A DNA stretch of 23,805 nt from assembly GCA_036391875.1 (NCBI GenBank), contig DASVZA010000026.1, positions 1-23,805 of the forward strand, read 5' to 3'. Made by a program: the position numbers and the translations under genes. Source of the DNA: Parasulfuritortus sp036391875 (GTDB lineage: Bacteria; Pseudomonadota; Gammaproteobacteria; Burkholderiales; Thiobacillaceae). The notes beneath the pieces were generated by a model that was not told the origin of the DNA, made no database searches, and was given only the letters and a program-made list of their open reading frames with translations. Below, one piece after another: positions 8,601 to 15,770 of the stretch (positions are counted from its first letter, which is position 1; each line of letters starts with the position of its first letter).

Positions 8601-11600
8601 GTCAAGATCAAGACGCCCAGCATTCCCCTGGTCGGCATCCCGCTCGGCGGCATCGTCCTGTTCGCCGACTTCTCGATCGACGCCATCGCCTCCGTTGGGC
8701 CCGGCATGGTCAAGAACATCGGTGTGGAGCTGGAGCCGTTCGACCCCAGCGTGTTCCAGGTCGAAAACCTCAAGATCAAGGGCGGCGCCGAACTGGAGAT
8801 CCCAGCCCAAGCCGGCATCAGCCTGAGCGCCGGCGTCAACATCGCGGCCGAGGTGCTGATCGCGCAATTGGGCGGCAACGTCACCGTGACCGCCAGCGCC
8901 GGCATCCCACCCGACCCGCCGGCAGTCCGGGGCAAGACCGACTTCACCTGGAGCAAGGCGGACGGTTTCGACATCCAGAACACGTTATCGATCAACGCCC
9001 AGCCCAAGGCCACATTCTCGCTCTCGGGCGAGCTCTATGCCCGGGCCAACCTGTACATCGACACCATCACCCTGTGGAGCCGCACCTGGCCCCTCGGCCA
9101 GGTCAGCTACGACCTGCCTCTGAGCGTCACTGCCTCGGCGACCTTCGGCTGGAACAGCCGCACGGGCTTCCGCTTCGACCCGGCCAAGGACATCCAGATT
9201 CCCCCGCCCAAGCTGGAGGCGAAGGACTTCCTGAACATGCTGGAAGGCAAGCCGAGCACCCAGAAGACGGAGACCACGGACCGCGACGGCAAGAAGGTCA
9301 CCGACCCCAACGAGCTGGTCAGCCGGGCCGCACCGGAGCAGAACGCCTCATACTCGCCGACGCAGCCCAGCCAATCGGTGATGCCCAAACGGGCGGATGA
9401 CGCGGCTTCCGCACCAGCCACCGTCGACGAGGACGTCGTCCAGCGCCTGGGCATCGGCCTGCCGCTCGACCTCGGCACGCGCGGCTGGTTCGAGCAGCGC
9501 CTGGGCGCCGACCTCACCCGGGTGCGCATCCACACCGGCCCCGGGGCGGCCCGCGAGACCCAGCGCCTCGGCGCCCGCGCCTTCACGGTGGGCGAGCACA
9601 TCGCCTTCGCCGCCGGCGAATATCGGCCCGACACTCCCGAGGGCCAGGAACTGATCGCCCACGAGCTCGTCCACGTCGTCCAAGGCCAAGGCGGCGGCGC
9701 GATCGTGCTGCGCTGGCCGGCGGTGACCCGCACCCCGGCGCGGACCAGCGAGACGCCGGCGACGGTCCGGGCCATGAAGCTGGCCGACTTCGTCTCCCTG
9801 ACCCACAGACAGCTCGACTGGGCCACCAGCCCCGACCTGCAGGCCGATCCGGCCTCGCTCGGCCAGTTCCGGCAGATCCAGTCCTTCGCCGACGGGCCGC
9901 GGGTGGTCGACGCCTGCGGCGACCTCGGCCTGGCCGACATCCTCGGCAAGGGCGTGCCAGGCATCTTCCCGACCCTGAACAAGTACCGCGACGGGGTGAC
10001 CAGCGACGCCACCGCCTGGCTGCGCCGGACCGCCATCATCGACGAGGCCGAGCGCTGGGGCCGTGGGCTCGCCAGCCTTGAGGCGGCCTGGCCGGCCGCC
10101 AACCTGCACCTGGTGATGCAGGCGCCGGACCCGGTGAGCACGCCCTCGCCGTTCGAGAAGCTGACCCCGGCGGCAGCGCCTGAACTGCCCAGCTTCATCG
10201 CCTATCTGACGGCCTGCACGCCGGTGCTGTCCGCGGAGAACGGCGCCGAGGTCGATTCCTTCCTGGCACTGCGCGCCGAGGGCGCCACGCCGGCCAGCTA
10301 CCTGGGCACGGTCCGGCACGTCAAGGACTACCACCATTTCACCAAGAACACCCTGGACGGCCTGGCCAGCAACGAGGCCTTCCCGCACTGGCAACAGGCC
10401 CTGGCCTGGACGCGGCGGCCGCTCACCGTGGTGCTCTACCCGGCGGTCGACCACAACGGCGCATTCCATCGCAACGCCGGCCTGGAGGCGATGGTGCTCG
10501 ACACGAACATCCTGACCATCGTGGTCGAGGGGCTGGCCACCGTCGCGGACTACCGGGCTCAACTCGCCCCGGTCGCCGCCCGCTACGGGGTGGGCGGGCG
10601 CATCCAGCAGGCCATGATCGCCGGCCACGGCAACGCCACCGTGCTCGGCCTGGCCGGCACCGCCGGCGCCGCGATCAGCGGTGACGACCTGGGCACGACC
10701 GGCGCCACCGGTGCCAACACCACCAGCCTGATGACCGAGCTCACCCGGCTGATGAGCAGCGACCCGGCCCGCCGGCGCATCATCCTGGACGCCTGCCTGA
10801 CCAATTCGCACCAGGTCACCACGGCACTGCGCGCGGCGCCGGCCGATGCAGCCGCCGACGTGAACGCGGCCATCACCGCCGATCCCAGCCTGCGCGACGT
10901 GGTGGCCGGCATCGCCGGCTCCGGCGCCACCGTGCTGGGCTCCAGTTCCTCGTTCGCGCCCGGCCTGACCACCTTCGTGCGGCCGGGGTCCAGCCAGCTC
11001 GGACTCTCCGTCCCGGACGACCCGGACCTCACCGCCGACAAGCTGACCTACGTCGAGTTCGGCACCGAGCCGGAAGGCTGCATGCGCGCCGTGCTGGAAT
11101 GCTGGGCCCAGGACCAGCTGGCCGGCACCCACCGCTGCCGTGACGCCATGCAGCGTCGCATCACCGCCGGCCGTTCGACCCACGCGGCGGCCACCGACAG
11201 CTGGCGGGAGTGCATCATCCAGCCGCTCTACTACCTCACCGTCAACCACTATCTCGGTAACGGCGAGGCGATCCGCGAGATGGGCGAGTTGGCCGGCAGC
11301 CTGTTCCTGCTCTACTGGCCCGGCTTCACCACCGCCGCCAGCCTGGATGCAGCCCTCGGGGTCTTCGCCGGCAACGCGGCGCACATCGGCCGAGTGCTGG
11401 GCGGCCCGGCCGGCGATCCGCACTACGCCGCCACGCCGCGCGTGGCGGTGGTCATCGAACAGGCCTGGATGGAGCACGATCCGGCCCGCCACGCCAACTT
11501 CCTCGCCGCCCTCGGCCGCTATGCCAATTGCCTGCAGGCCGCCGCCGATCTCGACATGGGCATCGTGATGCGGCACGTGGCGGCCCTGCTCACCCTGCCG

Positions 11601-12134
11601 CCGGCCTCACCGCCACCCGCCGCCCAGTTCATGCTGGCGTTGCTCGCCGCCCACCAGGCGCCGCTGGCCCCGCCCCTGCCGGCGGTGTTGCCGCCGTACG
11701 TCGACTTCCTGCGCAGCCTGCTCGGCGCCGGACCGACCTTCCCCGCCGCCCTCAACATCAACACCGTGCTGGGCGGTCTGTGCGCCGAGGAGGACATACT
11801 CGCGGCCATCGGCCGGCCGCTCGGCAGGCCGGCCGCAGCCGTCGGCGGCCGCCCGCCGCCGCCCGCCGCCAACATCGACACCGTGCGCGACGCCTCCAGC
11901 CGGAACGAGTTCTACGTCACCCCGCTGCGACGGAACGGGGTGGTGGCGACCGTGCGCGACGACCTGTTGGTGCGCAGCACGCCGACCACCGGCAGCAGCG
12001 CCAACATATTCGCCCACCTGCCGACCGGCACCCCCGTGTTCGTGATCGGCCAGTACTCGGTCGACTGGTACGCCATCGAGCAGCCCGGCCGCACCGGCTT
12101 CGTGGCCTCCCGATACATCACCCTGCTGCCGTGA
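5631..12134 (+). CDS. Giant multidomain DUF4157 protein, candidate eCIS effector (2167 aa)
   Basis: The start is ATG 5631, 12 bp after the preceding stop. The first 65 residues are a Pro/Ala/Lys-rich disordered tail. DUF4157 copy 1 is in two parts: a G-D-x-x-E-R-E-A-D signature at 82-90, a roughly 95-residue linker, then about 197-281 with HELVH at 273-277. Residues 300-445 hold an HNH-like nuclease candidate (D407-H408, N424, N433-R-S-S-G). About 560-1230 are Gly-rich beta strands that include tandem 27-31-residue P-G-I-K repeats. DUF4157 copy 2 spans about 1264-1350, with HELVH at 1344-1348. About 1595-1800 resemble a clan CD cysteine peptidase (G-H-G at H1666, D-A-C at C1722). About 2103-2167 form a bacterial SH3 domain. 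There is no Sec or Tat signal. DUF4157 is frequent in eCIS loci and heads many of their toxins, so a toxin/effector or cargo role is the best inference. No immunity gene is evident downstream. Confidence 0.85.
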   Translation: MAAPAPPAETRKPASPPPAKAGKPAGEKAADTKAGKAPDQTKAGQPGSAGKQAAGDKSPAAASQQRFDRLAVRAKLAVSQPGDAVEREADDLADKVMRMPDAEAGHKPATPAAPDTVARLAEPRKADPAQAGKQPPSRQNAAKGQPAIPAVPAGTPHPATTAGTRGGLATVGSGERAEVARAPGAGENDAAPEVPADIMARLGPGEPLDVDIRARFERKLGHDLADVRVHTDSAAQEAALQINARAFTFGHHIAFANGQYRPGTQSGDRLIAHELVHVLQQRRSVTRQIMRDKGPDSDKVEVKGVTIPAFKFSYYSGKTFERPPGYNRAEEGSKQLSLWRKQTKQARDDFAKKYGLADDGVYVAVPKAVKLSAETPDVLVGQPKAIADLVGKPRWDDHGKPESYDIDHMIELQIGGKDFDKPDNLELRDATSNRSSGSSIDASINAELTKLKDTESGDAEKIRAKYTLVFSDFKSGGAGGKTSSWSQADINALEGAKKGLKVYDPDRNGDSGLILGWPTGVDKAAFFGGPDLFVLYPSKSGGQPVQIKLGPNKKPTNAKQLNEGWIPGFKLSAFDLNLSGGDKLGSLKATLDIPQLSSSGTDTTMDFPIQRLSGKLSQAGFISTVGARNKIAKAFGVKPMSPVEITELDILPGTGLLLQGVITPNLPLLNKTPIDLLVQGKRLQVSKTFSAGELSLPGPFKITGSSLTVALATDIGFSVTGVVVYVLQGLGEGSLVGKGRMGSFSIAGDFVFDRKLFDGQAVLKASYTKEGEADGKFSGEADVSIGNKIRGIKSAKIHVLVDNDKFEADGKAEPDIPGIKQFSLAIKFENAESFSVSGKGELAKLPGIKSGELNLTLKRDGEAWSLSGSGDITPDIPGIDTQLHGSYDKGLVLIEGTVAFSYGDGLISGSGKVGVTNGEVDEKGNVGGEGGKDYKAFGSADLTAKLGPVSGTVKLKVSDKGKVEIGGKLTMPDQKLFDQYPKGDAAKHNLVKIKTPSIPLVGIPLGGIVLFADFSIDAIASVGPGMVKNIGVELEPFDPSVFQVENLKIKGGAELEIPAQAGISLSAGVNIAAEVLIAQLGGNVTVTASAGIPPDPPAVRGKTDFTWSKADGFDIQNTLSINAQPKATFSLSGELYARANLYIDTITLWSRTWPLGQVSYDLPLSVTASATFGWNSRTGFRFDPAKDIQIPPPKLEAKDFLNMLEGKPSTQKTETTDRDGKKVTDPNELVSRAAPEQNASYSPTQPSQSVMPKRADDAASAPATVDEDVVQRLGIGLPLDLGTRGWFEQRLGADLTRVRIHTGPGAARETQRLGARAFTVGEHIAFAAGEYRPDTPEGQELIAHELVHVVQGQGGGAIVLRWPAVTRTPARTSETPATVRAMKLADFVSLTHRQLDWATSPDLQADPASLGQFRQIQSFADGPRVVDACGDLGLADILGKGVPGIFPTLNKYRDGVTSDATAWLRRTAIIDEAERWGRGLASLEAAWPAANLHLVMQAPDPVSTPSPFEKLTPAAAPELPSFIAYLTACTPVLSAENGAEVDSFLALRAEGATPASYLGTVRHVKDYHHFTKNTLDGLASNEAFPHWQQALAWTRRPLTVVLYPAVDHNGAFHRNAGLEAMVLDTNILTIVVEGLATVADYRAQLAPVAARYGVGGRIQQAMIAGHGNATVLGLAGTAGAAISGDDLGTTGATGANTTSLMTELTRLMSSDPARRRIILDACLTNSHQVTTALRAAPADAAADVNAAITADPSLRDVVAGIAGSGATVLGSSSSFAPGLTTFVRPGSSQLGLSVPDDPDLTADKLTYVEFGTEPEGCMRAVLECWAQDQLAGTHRCRDAMQRRITAGRSTHAAATDSWRECIIQPLYYLTVNHYLGNGEAIREMGELAGSLFLLYWPGFTTAASLDAALGVFAGNAAHIGRVLGGPAGDPHYAATPRVAVVIEQAWMEHDPARHANFLAALGRYANCLQAAADLDMGIVMRHVAALLTLPPASPPPAAQFMLALLAAHQAPLAPPLPAVLPPYVDFLRSLLGAGPTFPAALNINTVLGGLCAEEDILAAIGRPLGRPAAAVGGRPPPPAANIDTVRDASSRNEFYVTPLRRNGVVATVRDDLLVRSTPTTGSSANIFAHLPTGTPVFVIGQYSVDWYAIEQPGRTGFVASRYITLLP

Positions 12135-12429
12135 GTCACCGGTGCGCCGGACCCGATACTGAACGCTTACGGTCCGTACCACGCCCGGCCCGCACCCCCG
12201 CCCGCCCATCGCAGGACAATGGTGAACAGGTCGCCCAGGCAAGCAGGCGATCGCCTCACAAGCAATACAACCAATTGAAAAAATTAATCTATTTAAAATA
12301 AGACATGTTTATATTGAAGTGCTAATAGCATCAGTTCAGGGTAGTTTTCGCAAAAGCCACGCAAGACCGGCCTCCGAGGGTTGAACCGCCCCCGCCGCAC
12401 CGGGCAGGCGGCAACAGGAAAGGACGATC
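12135..12429. promoter_or_regulatory. Intergenic region with AT-rich island, probable hyb operon promoter region
   Basis: This 295-bp gap separates the DUF4157 gene from hybO. The first 110 bp are GC-rich and hold no convincing intrinsic terminator. A perfect 12-bp palindrome (AGGCGATCGCCT) lies at 12245-12256. Bases from about 12257 to 12360 are conspicuously AT-rich in an otherwise GC-rich window, as expected for a promoter. TTGAAA at 12275-12280 and TAAAAT at 12294-12299 are promoter-like hexamers, but their 13-bp spacing is too short for a standard sigma-70 promoter, so no exact promoter is assigned. A TGCTA-A-TAGCA inverted repeat lies at 12320-12330. I found no good FNR box and no sigma-54 -24/-12 element. 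Confidence 0.5.
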
Positions 12430-13614
12430 ATGGCGAAGGCCGACATACTTTCGATGGAAAACCTGCCGGGCGTACAGGCCCTGGAAAAGCGGCTGGGGGT
12501 CTCCCGGCGCGACTTTCTCAAGCTGTGCACCGCCATGGCGGCGACATTGGGCCTGCCCTCCTCGGCCGCGGCCGAGATCGTCAAGGCGGTCGCCAGCCCG
12601 GCCAAGCGGCCCTCGGTGATCTGGCTCCACTTCCAGGAATGCACCGGCTGTTCCGAATCGCTGCTGCGGGCAGAACACCCGACCCTGGAAAAACTGATCC
12701 TCGACGTCATCTCGCTCGATTACCACGAGACCCTGTTCGCAGCCGCCGGCCACCAGGCCGAGGCCGCGCGCAAGGCGGCGATGGCCGCCAACCGGGGCAA
12801 GTACCTGCTGGTGGTGGAGGGCGCCATCCCGACCAAGGACAACGGCATCTACTGCAAGGTCGGCGGCCAGACCGCGATCGAGATGGTGAACGAATGCGCG
12901 GCCGGCGCGGCCGCGGTGATCGCCATCGGCTCCTGCGCATCCTGGGGCGGCATGCCGTCCACGGGCCCCAATCCGACCGGCGCCACCAGCGCCACCGCGG
13001 TCCTGGGCAAGCCGGTCGTCACCATTCCCGGCTGCCCGCCCAGCCCGTACAACTTCCTGTCCACTGCGGTCCACTACCTGACCTTCGGCAAGCTGCCCGA
13101 CGTCGACCATCTCGGCCGGCCGCTGTTCGCCTACTCCCGCCTGATCCACGAGAACTGCGAGCGGCGCGCCCATTTCGACGCTGGCCGCTTCGCCCTGGAA
13201 TTCGGCGACGAGGGCCACCGTCAGGGCTGGTGCCTGTACAAGCTGGGCTGCAAGGGCCCCGAGACCTACGCCAACTGCCCGGTGATCGGCTTCAACGACC
13301 TGGGCGAGATTTCCTGGCCGGTTGGCTGTGGCCATCCCTGCATCGGCTGCAGCGAGCAGGGCGTCGGCTTCGCCAAGCCGATCCATGCCCTGGCCACCCT
13401 GCAGAACGTGCGGCCGCCGCTCGGCTATCCGCGCATCGACGAACAGCGCGGCACCGGCGCGACCATCGCCTCGGCCGCCGTGGTCGCCGCCATTGCCGGC
13501 GCCGCGACGGCGGCGACCTACAACATCACCAAGAACCTGGGCAAGAACGCCGCGGTCGAGGACGAGCCCAGCAAGAAGGACACCACCGAGAAAGAGGAAA
13601 GGGCCGAGCCATGA
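12430..13614 (+). CDS. hybO: [NiFe] hydrogenase-2-type small subunit precursor (394 aa)
   Basis: This is the electron-transferring small subunit of a periplasm-facing uptake hydrogenase, carrying the Fe-S clusters that take electrons from HybC. A twin-arginine signal S-R-R-D-F-L-K lies at 25-31, followed by a hydrophobic stretch, so the HybO/HybC dimer would be exported folded by Tat. The proximal-cluster motif E-C-T-G-C-S-E-S starts at 70 (C71, C74). The G-S-C-A-S-W-G-G, P-G-C-P-P, H-x-x-C-E-R-R and G-H-P-C-I-G-C segments typical of the family follow. About residues 343-366 are a hydrophobic C-terminal anchor, followed by an unusually charged tail of about 28 residues. AAAGGA at 12419-12424 is the ribosome-binding site. 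The gene overlaps hybA by 4 bp (ATGA). Similarity to E. coli HybO extends over most of the length, pointing to the group 1c type. Confidence 0.96.
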   Translation: MAKADILSMENLPGVQALEKRLGVSRRDFLKLCTAMAATLGLPSSAAAEIVKAVASPAKRPSVIWLHFQECTGCSESLLRAEHPTLEKLILDVISLDYHETLFAAAGHQAEAARKAAMAANRGKYLLVVEGAIPTKDNGIYCKVGGQTAIEMVNECAAGAAAVIAIGSCASWGGMPSTGPNPTGATSATAVLGKPVVTIPGCPPSPYNFLSTAVHYLTFGKLPDVDHLGRPLFAYSRLIHENCERRAHFDAGRFALEFGDEGHRQGWCLYKLGCKGPETYANCPVIGFNDLGEISWPVGCGHPCIGCSEQGVGFAKPIHALATLQNVRPPLGYPRIDEQRGTGATIASAAVVAAIAGAATAATYNITKNLGKNAAVEDEPSKKDTTEKEERAEP

Positions 13615-14594
13615 GCATGGACCGTCGTCAGTTCCTCAAGGGGATGCTGGCGGGCGGCGCCATCGCGGCCGTCGCCGCCCCCGGCACGGCAGAGGCGCGC
13701 GGCAACCTGACCATGCCGCCCAAGGCCATGGGCCTGCTCTACGACAGCACGCTGTGCGTCGGCTGCAAGGCCTGCGTCTCGGCCTGCAAGGAGTCGAACC
13801 ACCTGCCGCCCGAATACTCCCTGATCGACCATATGTGGGACACCCCGCTCGACCTGTCCGGCAAGACCAAGAACATCATCAAGATGTACCGCAACGGCAC
13901 CGCCCAGGTGAAGGACCGCGAGATCGACGGCTACGCCTTCATGAAGCAATCCTGCCTGCACTGCGTCGACCCATCCTGCGTCTCGGCCTGCCCCGTGTCG
14001 GCGATGCGCAAGGACCCGGTCACCGGCATCGTCTCCCACCACCCGGAAGACTGCATCGGCTGCCGCTACTGCGTCGAGGCCTGCCCGTTCGACGTGCCCC
14101 GCTTCCAGTACGACAAGACCTTCCCCAAGATCGTCAAATGCGAGCTGTGCCGGCACCTGCAGCAGCCGGACAACGACACCCGCTTCCAGTATTCGGCCTG
14201 CGCCCAGGTCTGCCCGACCGGCGCGACGCTGTACGGCCCGGTCGAGGACCTGATGCAGGAGGCCAAGCGCCGACAGGCGCTGAAGCCCGGCACCGAGATG
14301 ACCGTGCCGCGCGGCAAGATCGGCGGCGACGACAGCCAGATGGCGAAGGCCGGTCACTACGTCCCGGAGATCTACGGCGAGAAGGAACTGGGCGGTACCC
14401 AGGTCATCAAGCTGGCCGCCATCCCGTTCGACAAGCTGGGTTACCGGGACCTGCCCGAGCGCTCCTTCGCCAGCGTCTCGGAGACGCTGCAGCACAGCCT
14501 GTACGGCTATCTCATCACCCCCGCCGTGGTGTTGGGCGGCCTGATCGTGGCGGCCAAGCGGACCGCCCACGATGACGACGACGAACAGGAGTAG
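13611..14594 (+). CDS. hybA: Hydrogenase-2 ferredoxin-like electron-transfer subunit (327 aa)
   Basis: HybA is the periplasmic four-cluster ferredoxin-type protein that passes electrons between HybO and the membrane quinone site of HybB. The chosen start ATG 13611 overlaps the hybO stop in an ATGA; ATG 13617 is an alternative. A twin-arginine signal D-R-R-Q-F-L-K is at residues 4-10, with an Ala/Gly-rich hydrophobic core and a likely cleavage site near residue 30. The first cluster motif is C49-x2-C52-x2-C55-x3-C59. Further sets follow in C-L-H-C-V-D-P-S-C, C-I-G-C-R-Y-C-x3-C-P, C-E-L-C and C-A-Q-V-C-P. A hydrophobic helix near the C-terminus (around residues 295-318) precedes an acidic tail and would anchor the protein, as in E. 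coli HybA. The frame is also open upstream inside hybO, which I treat as a shadow. Confidence 0.96.
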   Translation: MSMDRRQFLKGMLAGGAIAAVAAPGTAEARGNLTMPPKAMGLLYDSTLCVGCKACVSACKESNHLPPEYSLIDHMWDTPLDLSGKTKNIIKMYRNGTAQVKDREIDGYAFMKQSCLHCVDPSCVSACPVSAMRKDPVTGIVSHHPEDCIGCRYCVEACPFDVPRFQYDKTFPKIVKCELCRHLQQPDNDTRFQYSACAQVCPTGATLYGPVEDLMQEAKRRQALKPGTEMTVPRGKIGGDDSQMAKAGHYVPEIYGEKELGGTQVIKLAAIPFDKLGYRDLPERSFASVSETLQHSLYGYLITPAVVLGGLIVAAKRTAHDDDDEQE

Positions 14595-14599
14595 GCACC

Positions 14600-15757
14600 A
14601 TGGCACATAGCGCGCATCCCGCACCCGCTCCGCTGGGCGGCAAACTCGTCACGCCGGTGACCCTGACCCTGGCCGCCCTGATCGGGGTGGCCGGCGTCAT
14701 CCTGCTGATCAGGCTGTTCTTCGGCCTCGGCTCGGTGACCAACATCAACGACGGCTATTCCTGGGGCATCTGGGTGGTCTACGACGTCATGGTCGGCTCC
14801 GCCTTCGCCTGCGGCGGCTACTCGGTCGCCCTCCTGGTCTACATCTTCAACAAGGGCGAATACCATCCGCTGGTCCGGCCGGCCCTGCTCGGCAGCCTGT
14901 TCGGCTACACCCTGGCCGGCGCCTCGGTCATCGTCGACCTAGGCCGCTACTGGAACTTCTGGCACATCTTCACGCCCGGCTGGGCCCAGATCAATTCGGT
15001 CATGTTCGAGGTGGCGGTCTGCATCACGATCTACATCGTCGTGATGTGGCTGGAGTTCTCGCCGGTGTTCCTGGACAAGTTCGACCAGCGCGACCTGAAG
15101 AAGAAGGTGGGCAAGTGGATGTTCCTGGTGATCGCCCTCGGCGCCCTGCTGCCCTCGATGCACCAGTCCTCGCTCGGTTCGCTGCTGATCGTGTTCGGCA
15201 CTCAGATCAACCCGCTCTGGCAGACCGAGCTGCTGCCCCTGCTCTACCTGCTGACCGCGGTCAGCGTCGGCTACGCCATCGTCATCTTCGAGTCGACCGT
15301 CTCCGCCATCGGCTTCAAGCGGCCGTTCGAACTGGGCATCCTCTCCAAGCTGTCCAAGGTCATGTGGGGCGTGCTGGCGGTCTACCTGATGCTGCGCTTC
15401 GCCGACCTGCTGATCCGAGGCGCCATGGTCGAGGCCTTCCAGCTCAACGTCATGGCACTGATGTTCTGGATCGAGACCGCCTTCTTCGCCGCACCCGTCG
15501 TCCTGCTGGCCAGGAAGGCCGACCGCCGCCGGCCCGACCGGCTGTTCCTGTCCGCGGTCTGCATGATGACCGGCACCTTCCTGCTGCGGATCGACAGCTA
15601 CCTGGTCGGCTACGAGACCGGCAACGGCTGGCACTACTTCCCGTCGCTGCCGGAGATGCTGCTGACCGTCGGCATCATCGCCATCGAGATCCTCGGCTAC
15701 ATCGTCCTAGTCCGCCTGTTGCCCGTGCTGCCCAAGCACGAGCCCGCCGCCAATTAA
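14600..15757 (+). CDS. hybB: Hydrogenase-2 integral membrane subunit, NrfD family (385 aa)
   Basis: HybB is the NrfD/PsrC-type membrane protein that links the hydrogenase to the quinone pool. The sequence is a string of about ten hydrophobic helices with short polar loops. It shares diagnostic blocks with E. coli HybB: P-L-G-G-K at the N-terminus, Y-H-P-L-V-R-P-A-L-L in the early loop, G-A-L-L-P-S-M-H-Q-S-S-L-G-S-L near the middle, and an I-V-L-V-R-L-L-P-V-L-P end. Length is close to the 392 residues of E. coli HybB. The start ATG 14600 has AGGAG at 14587-14591, which overlaps the end of hybA; the intergenic gap is 5 bp. No haem-binding cytochrome b subunit of the HyaC type is present, consistent with the HybA/HybB route of quinone reduction. 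Confidence 0.96.
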   Translation: MAHSAHPAPAPLGGKLVTPVTLTLAALIGVAGVILLIRLFFGLGSVTNINDGYSWGIWVVYDVMVGSAFACGGYSVALLVYIFNKGEYHPLVRPALLGSLFGYTLAGASVIVDLGRYWNFWHIFTPGWAQINSVMFEVAVCITIYIVVMWLEFSPVFLDKFDQRDLKKKVGKWMFLVIALGALLPSMHQSSLGSLLIVFGTQINPLWQTELLPLLYLLTAVSVGYAIVIFESTVSAIGFKRPFELGILSKLSKVMWGVLAVYLMLRFADLLIRGAMVEAFQLNVMALMFWIETAFFAAPVVLLARKADRRRPDRLFLSAVCMMTGTFLLRIDSYLVGYETGNGWHYFPSLPEMLLTVGIIAIEILGYIVLVRLLPVLPKHEPAAN

Positions 15758-15770
15758 CCGGAGCAGAAAC

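Noticed and set aside
9348..11576. 742-codon open frame on the minus strand
   Set aside because: It is antisense to the DUF4157 gene, where HELVH, the caspase-like block and SH3 are clear on the plus strand. Its own sequence resembles no family.
12245..12256. GCGATCGC octamer resembling the cyanobacterial HIP1 repeat
   Set aside because: I noticed it here only as a single promoter-edge palindrome and did not count it across the window; everything else points to a proteobacterium.
12274..12292. Possible FNR/ANR box in the hyb upstream region
   Set aside because: TTGAA-N4-TTAAT matches the TTGAT-N4-ATCAA consensus only in the first half; the second half is poor.
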